From assembly GCA_905331475.1 (NCBI GenBank), contig CAJNYU010003629.1, positions 153,740 to 217,739 on the forward strand: a stretch of 64,000 nucleotides of DNA, in the 5' to 3' direction. This document shows, in pieces, positions 1 through 11,066 of the stretch. The notes below the pieces were generated by a model. It was given only the letters and a program-made list of their open reading frames with translations, did not search any database and had not been told where the DNA came from. Each line of letters opens with the position of its first letter. The first letter of the stretch is position 1. This DNA is from Rotaria socialis. Taxonomy: Eukaryota; Rotifera; Eurotatoria; Philodinida; Philodinidae. The position numbers and the translations under genes are program-made.

Positions 1-2355
1 CCATTTTTAAAAATGAAATACAATTTATTTGTTTTTCAGAAAATTCATTCCTGAACCAATAAACCCAATCACCATTTAAATCAACACCTACTTACTTTTC
101 AACTTGTTTTGTTATGAAGTCTATTCAAGAAATTTCGATATGAGTTATTTGACGTTTTATCGAATATAAAAGATCGCGAGGGGAGGGAGGTGATTACGCT
201 ACTATACTTCAAACTGTTTTTGCAACAGATCCTACGATGCTTAAAATCGATTCTTGATTAGGTTGTATATGGATTATCTTATAAAAACACATTCAATAAA
301 ATGAAATGTCAACGTACTCATTTGTTTTTAATCTTAAGAATAATAAAGAAGAACGTTTTCGTATCTGGTATTTATACGTTTTTCGTTTTTAAGCTATGGC
401 AACGGTGAGCTTGTTCTCTCAAATATAGGTGCCATTCTTTTGCTTCTTTCTCTTTTATTTTATTTCTTCTCTAAGTGACCGTGATGCTCCGTACAGCAAA
501 TAAGATGTTAGCAACTGCATGAACTTTCCAAAAAAAAACTATTCTTTCTCTACGACATCGTCCTTTCGTTCACTTATTGAAGAGTATGTTGGCTACTGAA
601 TATGTAGGATGCTGATGATGATGAAAATATGCTATAGAATGTGTAGAAAACTTATTTCCAGTATTTAAATTCGTTTCATTCAATGCTAAGATAGGAAAAG
701 AAACGAGAAAAACAGCTATTGATTTAGATATTCGATAACACCTGATTACCAATTGAAACAACTTCGTCGTTGGATTATAGAAAAAAAAAGAGTCTTGTAA
801 CATATTATTTTGCCATAAGAAAATGAATAGATTGATTGATTGTTATGAGATCTCGAATTTATAAACGGCAAAGGTTGATAAGAAGACTTTTATTCGCAAA
901 AAGTTTTCGAAAAAAAAGTACATTATAATAATAAGCCCATCATGGGCTACAACATCTACATACTTATTCACCTTAAATCGATATTAAGATTTTTCACTCC
1001 TCAATCCCCCCTATGGCGCATCTGACATTTGTTGGGTTCTGTTTGACTCAAACACATGTCACAATGTAGAGATGGCGACGCTGATTAAGGATTTCGTCTT
1101 AGTGTTTGTCTTTGTCTGACTACTGGACTTTTATAAAGCTCTAAACGTTTGGAAGGAAATTTCAAATGGGCATTCAAGTATTTTTCATCTAATTATGCAG
1201 AAATGAAGACATCTCAATATGTGAAAACCATAGTCAATAAATGTGTGCGGCTCATTTTGCCATTTCACCTGGTTAGTCTCTGAAATTGATATAAGCAGAT
1301 CCAGTTTTTCATGCTCTATTCAGATATGTCCTTGAAGAAGAAGAAAAAACTGTACTTTTGGAGTGAAATTACTATTTCATAGTGAAAATGAATCTTTTTT
1401 CATAGTTCTCGCATGCTGCACGTCATTCTACTATATGTTTAATTGGCGCAATTAGTATTTCGCTACATAGAGGACATTCAATTGTCTACGTTAAATATTT
1501 GAGGACGTGGGTGTGTGAATAAATCAGATCATAGTATTGTATGATCAAAATGAATATTTGATAACTCGAAGCTTCATAAAAATCTAATCATGCCTATCTT
1601 TAATTGACCGTCTAAAATATTGATCATACAGAAGTCATTGAAAATTATTACAGCAGCATTAAATAAGAGTCGAAACTGAAACCTTACATGAGTCACTACT
1701 TGATATACAGTTGTTATTAATTTCTATCGATTCAAGATGCAAATACTCATTGCTGCTTATATTTCAATGGCGACCCATGACTAGAGTGGAAAAAAAGATC
1801 GCTTTGATTTTATTGCGAATACTGCACGTTGCCATTTTTCAGTGCAAGTTTGTCTGCTAAAAGTGAGCAGTGAAAAATATATACAATTGATGGTGACCAT
1901 TTAATGATTTTATCAAGAAAAACATTTTATCTTAACTAATGACTAATCGATAAAAATAAATCGTTGGATTTGTATTTTATTTTAATAAATTTTTACTACT
2001 AAGCAAATAATGGGTGGGACTAAAGTTCTGTATTAGTGTTGTTTTATATATAGCCCTGCAATAGAATATGTCGGAGAGATTTCATGCTTTCTTCGATACC
2101 GCATTAATAAATGATTTATTTTTGAGAAAAAACACAAAAATAAAGGATTAAAATTGAAAATTACTTGTCTAAAATATGTTGTCTATATAAAAAGAGCGAA
2201 TGTAGCTGCTAGTTCTCATTTCATTCTAACAATAGCTTTGATATAAAATCGTGTTTCTTAGAACTATTATCTTTCTACTTTGTTCTCTTGGGGGTCTCTC
2301 TGCTCAAATACGCGCTCTCAATATTCGTGAAAACGGTAAAATGTGTTCATAATGG
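1..2355. other. AT-rich region without a recognised gene
   Basis: I find no reading frame with recognisable protein content here; the open frames are short and of low complexity. Just upstream of the protease remnant, around 2250-2333, a frame encodes a hydrophobic stretch that could be a lost signal-peptide exon ending at a GTAAAA donor. It has no ATG, so I do not call it. Confidence 0.5.
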
Positions 2356-3107
2356 ATGAATATGTCAATTAATGTATTGTCTCTCGAAATGAGTCGTAAA
2401 TGTGGTAAAAAATTGTGCACATCGTTGGGACAACGTATTATTGGTGGTTCTTTTGTTGAAAAGTATTCATGGGTAAGTTTAACGTGATTCGTTTTGTGCA
2501 TGGTTCAATTTTTGTCACCTATTGCTATCTCTCAGCCATGGCATGTTGCAATACTTGGGCCTGACAATATGTATGGTGGAACTCGAATTGATGCACGACA
2601 TGTTCTCACAGCAGCACATTGTACCACGTCAATAAAAGACTATTCAGCTATCGCCAGCTTACATGATATCACAGAGCAATAATTTTTGGGACAGAGAATA
2701 AGTGCATAAAAAAATCTATGTACATGAACAGTACGACAATGTAAAACTATCGAATGATATAGCCATCATTTATCTATCAAAATCTGTTGAAGTTACAGAT
2801 AACGTAAACTTTATTTGTCTTCCAGGTTCAGAAGTAGATATTGGTGGAAAAGTTTATGCCGGTAAGAAATCGGACAATGCAATCGTGATTCTGGCGGTCC
2901 TTTAATGCATCATCAAAATGGGCAATGATAACAAGTAGTTTCCATGCTCCTTATGAGATTGATAATGTATTTCGAAATAATTTTCTCTACAGGTATCTGA
3001 ATGGAATTGTGAGCTTCAGTGCAAATTGTAGAATTAGTGCGCCAGCTGTGTTTGTACGTGTTAGTTACTATCTACCATGGATCAAAGCTAAAATAGCAGT
3101 AACATAG
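2356..3107 (+). pseudogene. Trypsin-like serine protease (S1 family), broken
   Basis: Pieces of a chymotrypsin-fold protease lie in order but not in one frame. A first exon from ATG 2356 carries an activation-site motif RIIGG and ends at 2472. A 63-bp GT-AG intron (2473-2535) leads to a second piece with LTAAHC (catalytic His). That piece stops at 2680-2682. The next piece, from about 2702, is in another frame and has SNDIAII (catalytic Asp). A third frame has RDSGGP (catalytic Ser, codon 2890-2892) preceded by a gap where roughly 50-60 residues of the family are missing. The C-terminal piece (2993-3104) has the typical NGIVSF and PAVFVRVSYYLPWI motifs after a CTACAG acceptor. Internal stop, frame changes and the deletion make this a pseudogene unless the assembly is wrong. 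The original protein would have been a secreted endopeptidase. Confidence 0.75.
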
Positions 3108-3559
3108 TGGTCATGAAATCAAATTTTTACAATATGATGTTTCGACCTAATAAAATCTCAAATGAGTCACTGCTATCATTTTTCAAACCAGTATGAAAAC
3201 ATTTTAGGGTGTAGATGTGGACGTTGCTCTTGTTGTGACTCTGACTGTAGAGGAAACTAATACATACCGACACCCACACCCTTGTTTCTGTGTAATTAAA
3301 CAAACAGTTTTCGACAGAACTTAATATTGAACAATCCAATGTGTCCGCACGCACAGAAGGTTGCCAAATATACACATCGATTCTTTATTAGAGCTGCGCC
3401 TTCTACATGAAATCATTGCAGCGATATCTGTTTATTAACAGACAATGAAGAAAATGAAAATGTTGAGACAAGTGTAGATGAATTCGATCCATTTTCTTCA
3501 TTGCTATATCTAGATGGCGCCTGGCACTAGTCTAGCTAAAAAATGATTCGTTCATGTAA
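3108..3559. other. Spacer with a telomere-like hairpin
   Basis: The spacer holds an inverted pair of G-rich and C-rich tracts: left 3206-3220 (GGGTGTAGATGTGG), right 3269-3283 (ACACCCACACCC). The rest shows no gene. Similar pairs recur elsewhere in this window (see findings). Confidence 0.5.
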
Positions 3560-4999
3560 ATGAAGAAAAGAGCAGTGCCTAGACAGTCGAATAATACAGA
3601 CAAAAGTTTCTTTGTCCACAGCCATATGCTACATTCAGTACGGTTAGCCGTTGACAAAAGAACAGACACACAAATGTCTTTCACATCGAACACCTCAACG
3701 CGCTATGTTCAGTTCAAACTGTCTGATGGGTCTATTCAAAGTATCGTTGAAGACCTACTCAAGCCCTTTCCTGATTCTTATCTAGCGAAATTGGTTTTCT
3801 ATGAAAAAAGGGATACGTATCGCGTCGATGAGGATCCACTTATATTTTCCTCCGTTCTCACCTTCTATCGGCATGGATTTTTTGTACTTCCGACTCATCT
3901 CTCGTCAGAGGCAAATCGCCAATCTGTTGCCGACAAATATTTCCTGCCGCTCTTAGCCACATACGACTAGGGGTGGACCATTTTTTTTAACGGAACTTAA
4001 TTAATGACATTAATTAATGACTTCCATTAGCCATTAATATTAATGGTTAATGTTTTCTAAGAAAAACTTAATTCATTAATATTAATGATTAATGAAAAAC
4101 ATTAACATTAATTTTAAAATTAATGTTTTCATTAATCATTAATATTAATGTCAATGTTCTTGAATGATATTAACGGTTAAAGGAAACATTTATCATTAGT
4201 ATGAATAGTAATGTTTTCGTTAATATTAGGGATTATATTTTCATTAATCATTAATATTAATGTTAATGTTTTCATGAAAACATTAATTTTTCCATATTAC
4301 TGAATTAGGCTTTTCTAAGGAAACATTATCTACAATTATTAATCAATTAACTGATCTTAATAGCTAATGTTTTCTCCGAAAGTGTTAATTACTTAATATG
4401 GAAAGTTATAATGCTTTCATGAAAACATTAACCATTAATATTAAGTCATTGATTTTAATGAAAACATTAACATTAATATTAATGATTAATGAAAACATTA
4501 ATTTTAAAATTAATGTTAATGTTTTTCATTAATCATTAATATTAATGAATTAAGTTTTTCTTAGAAAACATTAACCATTAATATTAATGGTTAATGCGAA
4601 ACATTAACATTAATATAAAATTAATGTTAATGGCCCACCCCTACATACGACACTTATTCCGAGGCGATTACTTATACCACTTATATTGAGCTGATTGGCT
4701 CGGTTCAAATGGTCAAACTTGGCGGGCATGAGCAGAAAATGTTAGAATGTACACAAACAAAACCGTACTGGGAAGACGTACCTGAGCATAAGCCGAGTGG
4801 TTTCGTGGTTGTTGGTTCCTATATGGAGTACAAATATGTGGTCAAACCTCTCGTGACGATCATAAATTATCTTATGCGGCATGGATACGAGCTCGAAGGG
4901 TGGAACAAACAAACCAAAAAAGCAACAATGAAGAAAGTTCACAGAGCACCACTTCCTCCTCCTCCTCGGTCATGTTCTACTGTGTGCGTCATTTTGTGA
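3560..4999 (+). pseudogene. KCTD-like BTB/T1-domain gene split by a hAT-type MITE
   Basis: The left part (ATG 3560 to 3967) encodes a potassium-channel-tetramerisation type BTB fold, with the family-like run DGS...LLKPFPDSYLAKL, then DEDPLIFSSVLTFYRHG. Its frame ends at a TAG contributed by the inserted element. The right part resumes after the second target-site copy at 4652, in the same frame, and runs to TGA 4997-4999. It contains LVTIINYLMRHGYELEGW, like the C-terminal region of KCTD proteins, and ends in CVIL, a CaaX-type prenylation box. With the element and one 8-bp target copy left out, the two halves form one uninterrupted frame. KCTD proteins often act as substrate adaptors for cullin-3 ligases. 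In-frame ATGs at 3628 and 3674 are alternative starts. A candidate AATAAA lies at 5132-5137. The gene is probably inactive in this haplotype. Confidence 0.75.
3968..4643. mobile_element. Non-autonomous hAT-type MITE with 8-bp target duplication
   Basis: This is a 676-bp element. Its 5' end reads TAGGGGTGGACCAT and its 3' end is the inverted TAGGGGTGGGCCAT (13 of 14 match). It is flanked by exact copies of CATACGAC at 3960-3967 and 4644-4651. An 8-bp duplication and TAGGG-type ends fit the hAT superfamily. The interior is made almost wholly of permuted and inverted TTAATGTTAATG-like units, so the element is highly self-complementary and codes for nothing. It lies inside a KCTD-like gene. Confidence 0.9.
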
Positions 5000-6165
5000 A
5001 TATTTTGTTTCCTTCCTCATAGTCTATGGGACTCTTCATTATATAGTTTGTTCCTTCCTATTATCGCTTTATGTATATAGTCGTTACATTGTTGTGAAAA
5101 AATTTCACTTTTGTATATAAAGAAAGATAAAAATAAACTATAAGTGTGATATATATTTCATAGTATGTCTTGTGAGAATATGCTTGGTGATTTTTCAGTA
5201 CATAAGGTGAATGAGAGAGTGTTTCACGCGAACAATATTAAAAAACAACGTTCCCGAAAAGTCATGTTTCTTTGTTTTATGTATATACCTTGAAAATTTG
5301 GCTCTTTTAAACAAAAAACTAGATGAGTTCAATCATTATCCATTCGATTGTAATTCAATGATCCCGAATAAATATTATTTTCTTTGTAATTATTATCATC
5401 GGAAGATTTTTGGTCTAGAAAAAAAGAAAAAATAAGGAGATGACTTCTGCTTTGGCATCTGTAACTGAGTCTACTCCAATTGCCTCTATTCTTCGATGCC
5501 CTAGTAACTATCAGTTCAAAGTAATGTTTATTTACGTTCATAGGTTAGACATGCGCCTCATTCTACATTAAAGATTCGTTTTGGTGTCGATTAATTAACC
5601 AAACAGTCATCTGAGAGAAAGTGAAATCATTAGGGCCTTTCTTTTGACTACTTCCAAAATGTTTTGTAACACTCTGCTATAGTGTTTGATCTTGACGGGG
5701 AAATGTTCGATTTTACATACTATGGTGCTGTTGGTGCAGGCATTTCTGATTCTAATTTTCCAGAAGAAAAAGAGTTCGTGATTTGGCCTAGAACATGACT
5801 TCGTAGTTCGTGAAATATAAAATATGACTGTCAGAATTAGAAAAAATAGTATAGCTTATTTGAAGGCAAAATGTGGCGGTTAGTCAAGAGGCGAATGTGT
5901 TGAATTTACTATCGTGTGATTTACGGTTGTAAGCAAAACTAATAATGAAGTATTTATTGATCTAATTGATTTTCTATCTAGATTAGACAATGAAACGTTT
6001 TTATTATGAAAACCGTATTTATACTACATCAAGATTCAAAATTTTATGTTTTTGTAAGACTAAAAATCTTGATTAGATATGCTGCAGTTACTTTTTCAGT
6101 GTAATTTAATAGACTATGTAGATACAAAACAGCAGCTCGTTCTGAAAGAAAAAATTCTGTAACAC
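5000..6165. other. Intergenic, 3' flank of the KCTD-like gene
   Basis: A polyadenylation-like AATAAA is at 5132-5137. No further gene, repeat or RNA gene was recognised. Confidence 0.4.
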
Positions 6166-6798
6166 ATGATTAATGTTATGTTATGCTTTGTTCAATTTTC
6201 AATTATGGAGAATAATGAAGGCCAGCACACGCAGTCCATGTTTTACCAAAACACGATAATCCATGATTCGTCTACTGAATTGTTCTTATGTTTCAATGTT
6301 ATTATGAAAGCAGCAAGTACGTCGTCAACACATTATCATCTTCAGTTAACGTTCATGGTAGAACTTGCGCATTTTTAAATGTTTCACTTCAATATCCCAT
6401 TGGCATTGATTCGTGTCTTGAATGTTTCTGTAGATATGTATATTAGGATTGAGACATCGTTATTTAAGAGATTTCTACAAACGTTTTCTTCTTTGAATGA
6501 AAGCAAGGATTATGCTACATTGCATGTTGTCATTAGAAATTTTAATCAGCCATATTCATCATGATTAGAGAAACTAGAATGTGTAAAAAGTTGTGCGAGC
6601 TTGCTATCCGTATCTAAGACCTTAGAAATAGGAATTCCTAAACCATGGACAAGCTATGTACAATGCTATACTAATTTCTCGAGTGATCGAGAACTGACGA
6701 TTTCTTGGAGAAATTTATGCGATGAACCATCCGCAGTAGCTATAGTAGATCATCTAGATGTCATCTCATTGGTTCACAATTTCTATATTAAGTGACGT
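6166..6798 (+). pseudogene. Long reading frame interrupted by two stops, unidentified
   Basis: One forward frame stays open across about 630 bp except for a TAA at 6376-6378 and a TGA at 6562-6564. Composition is more protein-like than the surroundings (mixed W, C, R, D; IPKPWTSYVQCY; SWRNLCDEPSAV). I do not recognise the family. It may be a decayed gene fragment or chance; nothing here proves expression. Confidence 0.25.
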
Positions 6799-7602
6799 AT
6801 ATTGTCTTTAATTCACATGTTTGATTCATTTCTGTTGATTATATATTCTTTTGTATTCATTATTCTGTCTATATTTTATTTTGTGTGGCTGGGTACTGTA
6901 TACAAAGTATTTATAAACATTATTATATTATTTTTCTTCATATTTCAGATGGCTGATAATTTTTTATGTTTTACACTCTGTAATAATGGTAATGAGAGTA
7001 TATCAAAAAATTAATTCAAATAATAGAGCTCAAATTGACAATCATAGAACTGTAACAGCTGAACGAAAACCAGAGCCGTAAAAAACCGAATTATCTCGTG
7101 TCAAAATTAATTGTTTTGCAATGCTGTGCACTACCCAGATCCAAAAATGTCGTAACAACGATGTAAAACGTGGAAAATCAGCACCGTAAGTTGTCCTGCC
7201 ATATTACGGAAGCAAACCCGGGAAGAAACGATGACCATTTTCTAGCAAAACAAAACGACGCTTAGACTGGTATGACGAAAAGAACGCAGCTTCAGGTGGT
7301 CGAAATGATCAACGTGAGTATATATTTTTTGTTTATTGACAGAAATTAGCAATTCCTCTTTCGCCAATGTCGTAGGTGCATAGATCTTCAAGGTGGTACA
7401 TAATGATCGTTAATCGTCTTCAATTTATATGAACATATAGTATTACTTTATAGTTCAAATAATGATAAAAAATGTCGAGTTTTTAAATTATGTAAAATAT
7501 GGTAGTATATTGATTCATAAATATACTTAATATTCGAACAATATTTCAGTATTGCTCGTCTTAAATTAACATTGGTGAAGCATTTTCGTTTGATTCCGTG
7601 TA
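6799..7602. other. AT-rich spacer
   Basis: No gene was recognised. The stretch precedes the left target-site copy (7603-7612) of the next transposon. Confidence 0.4.
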
Positions 7603-7829
7603 AAATACTCGAGAATACATCCTATTCCGCAATCTTGAACATTCCGGAACCAGTTCCATCCAATTCCCAAAATTCTGTTTATCACTTCCAACACAATTCC
7701 GGAATTCCCGGAATCACTACGGACTAATTCCATCTAATTCCAGAAATTCCGTTTATCACTTCCAACACAATTCCGGAATTCATATGGATTCCGCCTAATT
7801 CACAACGGTTCCGGAATTCAGTGCACCCA

Positions 7830-8135
7830 CACTTATGGCAACACCCACACTGACACCCACACTTACCGCAACATCCACACTGACACCCACACCTACCGCA
7901 ACACCCACACTGACACCCACACTACCGCAAACTGCCAAGGAACAAAGCTAGGATCTTATTATATATGTCTAGTAGGGGTAGCACATTATCATTATCAATA
8001 CTAAGTAATAACTGTTATTTCGAATTAATAGTACTAACTAAAAGCCAGGANCGCAACACCCACACTGACACCCACACTTACCGCAACACCCACACTGACA
8101 CCCACACTTACCGCAACACCCACATTTACGCCCAC
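7830..8135. repeat. 30-bp minisatellite of telomere-like units
   Basis: The unit contains ACACCCACACTGACACCCAC followed by a short ACTTACCGCA-type spacer. It recurs before 7921 and after the N at 8051. CACACC is a permutation of the complement of TGTGGG, the Adineta telomere repeat. The array is split by the 130-bp block 7921-8050. Confidence 0.7.
7921..8050 (+). repeat. 130-bp block, exact inverted copy at 10937-11066
   Basis: By eye every base matches the reverse complement of 10937-11066. The block ends exactly at the unresolved base 8051. It is either a very recent inverted duplication or an assembly artefact. Confidence 0.8.
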
Positions 8136-8462
8136 ACTATGAAATTCCGGTACGGAATTCCGGGAATTAGGTCGAACAGGAATTGAACGGAATTCCTAGG
8201 AATTCCGTCTAATTCCCAGCGATTCCGTATTGGTCTAATTTCGGAATTCCGGACCGGAATCGTATCATCACGAAATGGGTAAGACAAGATAGAATAGTGA
8301 CACAAGTTGCAATTCCGGAATTACTAGGAATTCCGCGTAATTCCGGAATCGGACAGTGTTCATATTTGACCTAATTCTGGAATCGATGGAACTGATTCCG
8401 GGGACGGAACTGGTTCCGAAATGTTCTAAACTGCGGAATAGGATGACTGTTCAAATACTCGA

Positions 8463-9230
8463 TATCATTCATTAAAATTGTTTCAAATAAATCTTTAGCA
8501 TACAACGTATCACACAACTAAAAATATTCGTGTATATATTTTTGATGAAAAATAATAGAATGTCTATATTACTAAAAGAGAAAGTAAAACGATAACTTCT
8601 GAAGAGTGGTAAAGCACATTATAGTTTCAGTTATATTCATTGAGAAAGAATGAATTAATAAAATACAAATTAATTGTTCGAAAAACAAATGATTAGATAT
8701 TTTTGTTCAAGATACTTGAAGGTATGGGTGTGGGTGCTGGTATGTGGGGCTGTGAGTGGATGCGGGAGTACTCTTTTCATAGCTACACCCACACCCACAC
8801 ACTCGAGACGAAAAGCAAAACCGCTAGTTGAATTCTTTTTCTTTAAAAATAAACTACATGTGAGCACACACATTCTTTGATTGATGTCAACATACAGAAG
8901 AATAAAGTAATCGACTAGCAATCGATAGTTACATGAAACATTACTTTGAAAAATGATGGCATTGTTTACTAAAAAATATGTTCTGCAGATAGCCAATCGT
9001 TCCTAAGAAATATTTGCCTCTCGTCTGTCATATGTTTATTGTAATACTTATGTCAATATTATGGAACTGCAAGACCAGTACAATTACATTTTGTTTTTAA
9101 ATTATTCGGAAAAAATTCCTGACGACAATTTTTTCTCAGCTTCCATTATGCGTTTTTAAATAAAAGAAGGAAGGTAATACAATAGAAAAGAATGTATGTG
9201 GCTGTGACTATTAGGGTGGTATTCTGCATT
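8463..9230. other. Spacer with telomere-like inverted tracts at 8721-8800
   Basis: The left arm reads GGTATGGGTGTGGGTG (8721-8736). The right arm, in the TACACCCACACCCACACAC stretch around 8785-8801, is its inverse in kind. The small open frames across it on both strands arise from the repeat. No gene was recognised. Confidence 0.45.
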
Positions 9231-9974
9231 GAGCGACACCCACACCTCAGTCCCTCCCTGGCTCCACCACCGTTTGAAAGGGCACCGTTTGGAACAAGGA
9301 GGGGGGGAAGCGAATCCTAGGATCCACTAGGATCCAAAAAGTCTGATCGGGAAAAGGAGGAATTGGTCGTAGGATTTTCGATACTTAAAAATCAAGTAGG
9401 TTGCAATATTGGAGTGCACAGCTTACGCTCATGAGCGTCAGCGGTATATTCCTAATTATTATTACTTTTATTATTTATTACGAGTAATAAAGTTTAAAAA
9501 ATTGAAACTAATAAAAGCAGCAACTGATAAGTAATAACGTGTAATAATTATTACCGTAATAAATAGCGACCCAAAGATATTACTTAGAATTTTTTAGTAT
9601 CTATACAGGACGATTTCGTATAGCTACTTGCGACCTATGGGGAGATCGTATTAGACGCTTCCAAGATCAGACCAGAACTGGCCCCTATCACTATTAGGAG
9701 CCTACCTATAGGTGATACTCAGAACCTTTTAAGAATCACATAAGGGTAATACTCCTATCAGTGCTTTGAGCCTGGCCATGGGTGGTACTTAGAAATTCTA
9801 AGGACTCAGTCAGAGGGAGTAGTCAGAAGTTTTAGCGCCTACCCATGGTTGGTCCCTTTAGCGATTTGGGATCTACTTACAGATGATACCTAGAACTTTC
9901 AAGAAACTACCAAAGGGCGGTCCTGTACCTTTCTGAACCTACTCCAGGATGGTAACTAGAACTATGTGAGAACT
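9231..9974. repeat. Degenerate tandem block of about 75-80 bp units
   Basis: From about 9670 to 9974 a pattern recurs of the kind GAGCCTACCCATGGGTG, then a 'gatactcagaac' core, then 'aagg..gtcc'. At least four diverged copies are visible. The upstream part (9231-9360) is GC-rich with a short CACCCACACC tract at 9238-9247. No coding content was seen. Confidence 0.4.
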
Positions 9975-10204
9975 CCCTACTCAGTCAGACAAGTAACGAA
10001 AAAAATCGACGTTTTTATGCGTAAAAAGTTCACATTCTAATGCGTTTAAAAAAAAATTATTTTGACTAAAAACAAGTTTAAAAGCATTAACATGTATCGA
10101 TTCGTTTTTTTCTCACAAAAAAGTATTCTCTTAACGCGTTAAAATGTGTGCTTTTAACGCATAAAAACGTCGATTTTTTCCGTTACTGGTCTGACTGAGT
10201 AGGG
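9975..10204. mobile_element. Palindromic mariner-type MITE
   Basis: This is a 230-bp element whose two ends are inverted copies for about 50 bp: CCCTACTCAGTCAGAC at the left and GTCTGACTGAGTAGGG at the right, followed on each side by GTAACG, an A/T run and ATCGACGTTTTTATGCGT. Reading TA as the duplicated target gives ends CTCAGTCAGAC, which suits Tc1/mariner. There is no transposase. Confidence 0.7.
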
Positions 10205-10300
10205 TTGATCTGTGCAACATTTTAGTACATATATAGTGGCATCCCTTGTATCCTTTTGCGCAATGTGGGAGGGAATTCTTATAACTTATTCAGTCGTAAC

Positions 10301-10432
10301 TAGGGATGAACCGAGACCAACACTCATCAATAATGGAATCGAGGCTAGCCGCCAACGAGAGAGAACGAGACCAAAATCTCGGCCACGACGACTGAGACGG
10401 AGATGAAAATTCTCCGTCTGGGCATAACCCTA
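10301..10432. mobile_element. Short hAT-type MITE
   Basis: This is a 132-bp element with TAGGGATGAACC at the left and the inverse of TAGGGTTATGCCC at the right. It is flanked by GTCGTAAC (10293-10300) and TTCGTAAC (10433-10440), 7 of 8 identical. The interior has an inverted GAGACGGAGA/TCTCCGTCTG pair. The imperfect termini make the call tentative. Confidence 0.5.
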
Positions 10433-10936
10433 TTCGTAACTATTGGCAGTTTCTATAACTTTTTCAATCCCATATAAGCATCGTCTCTTTAACGTGTCAC
10501 TCTCCAGCAGTGATATCTTCAAACTTGAAGTACTATCCTTAGCGGACCCGAAAAATTCATAAGGGCAACTCTTAAGTAGATCCCAAATAGCTAAAGGAAC
10601 CATTCCAGTGTAAATCCACATAATTTACGGGGACCACCTCCAGACAGGATGCAAAAGTCACAGGGATCACATCTAGATAGGACATAAGGGCTCGAAGGGG
10701 TTACCCTTAATTACGACCCAAATAATACTAGTGATTGAATGCAAGTAATCTAGCGATTGTGGACAAATCAGTGAATAGAACTGTTTCAACAGTTCTTTCG
10801 TTCATTTGATCTGAACTACGATATGAGAGCTGTTGTAGTCGTAGTGATGAGAAAGTAGAAATATATCGATGAATAGAAGTGATTCCACGATCAAGTTCTT
10901 TATTGCTTTATTTCTTCCTTATTACTTTATTAATTT
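10433..10936. other. Spacer, repeat-like
   Basis: The stretch is moderately GC-rich around 10600-10700, with wording similar to the degenerate units upstream. No gene was recognised. Confidence 0.3.
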
Positions 10937-11066
10937 TCCTGGCTTTTAGTTAGTACTATTAATTCGAAATAACAGTTATTACTTAGTATTGATAATGATA
11001 ATGTGCTACCCCTACTAGACATATATAATAAGATCCTAGCTTTGTTCCTTGGCAGTTTGCGGTAGT
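10937..11066 (-). repeat. Inverted copy of 7921-8050
   Basis: This is a 130-bp stretch identical, in reverse complement, to 7921-8050. Here it is continuous with its flanks and not next to an N, so this is the more trustworthy of the two copies. Confidence 0.8.

Larger units (their letters stand above)
7613..8452. mobile_element. Non-autonomous DNA transposon, GGAATTCC-rich, 10-bp target duplication
   Basis: This is an 840-bp element between exact copies of AAATACTCGA (7603-7612 and 8453-8462). Terminal inverted repeats share CATCCTATTCCGCA, then GAACATT and CGGAACCAGTTCC, about 45 bp in all. The subterminal parts are dense in AATTCCGGAATTC-type palindromes. The core carries a 30-bp CACACCC-rich minisatellite, an unrelated 130-bp block (7921-8050) and a single N at 8051. 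There is no transposase. A 9-11-bp duplication would suit a Mutator-like element, but the superfamily is not certain. Confidence 0.75.

Noticed and set aside
8670..8996. Minus-strand 108-aa frame and its plus-strand counterpart
   Set aside because: Both are created by the telomere-like inverted repeats and A/T flanks; no domain is visible.
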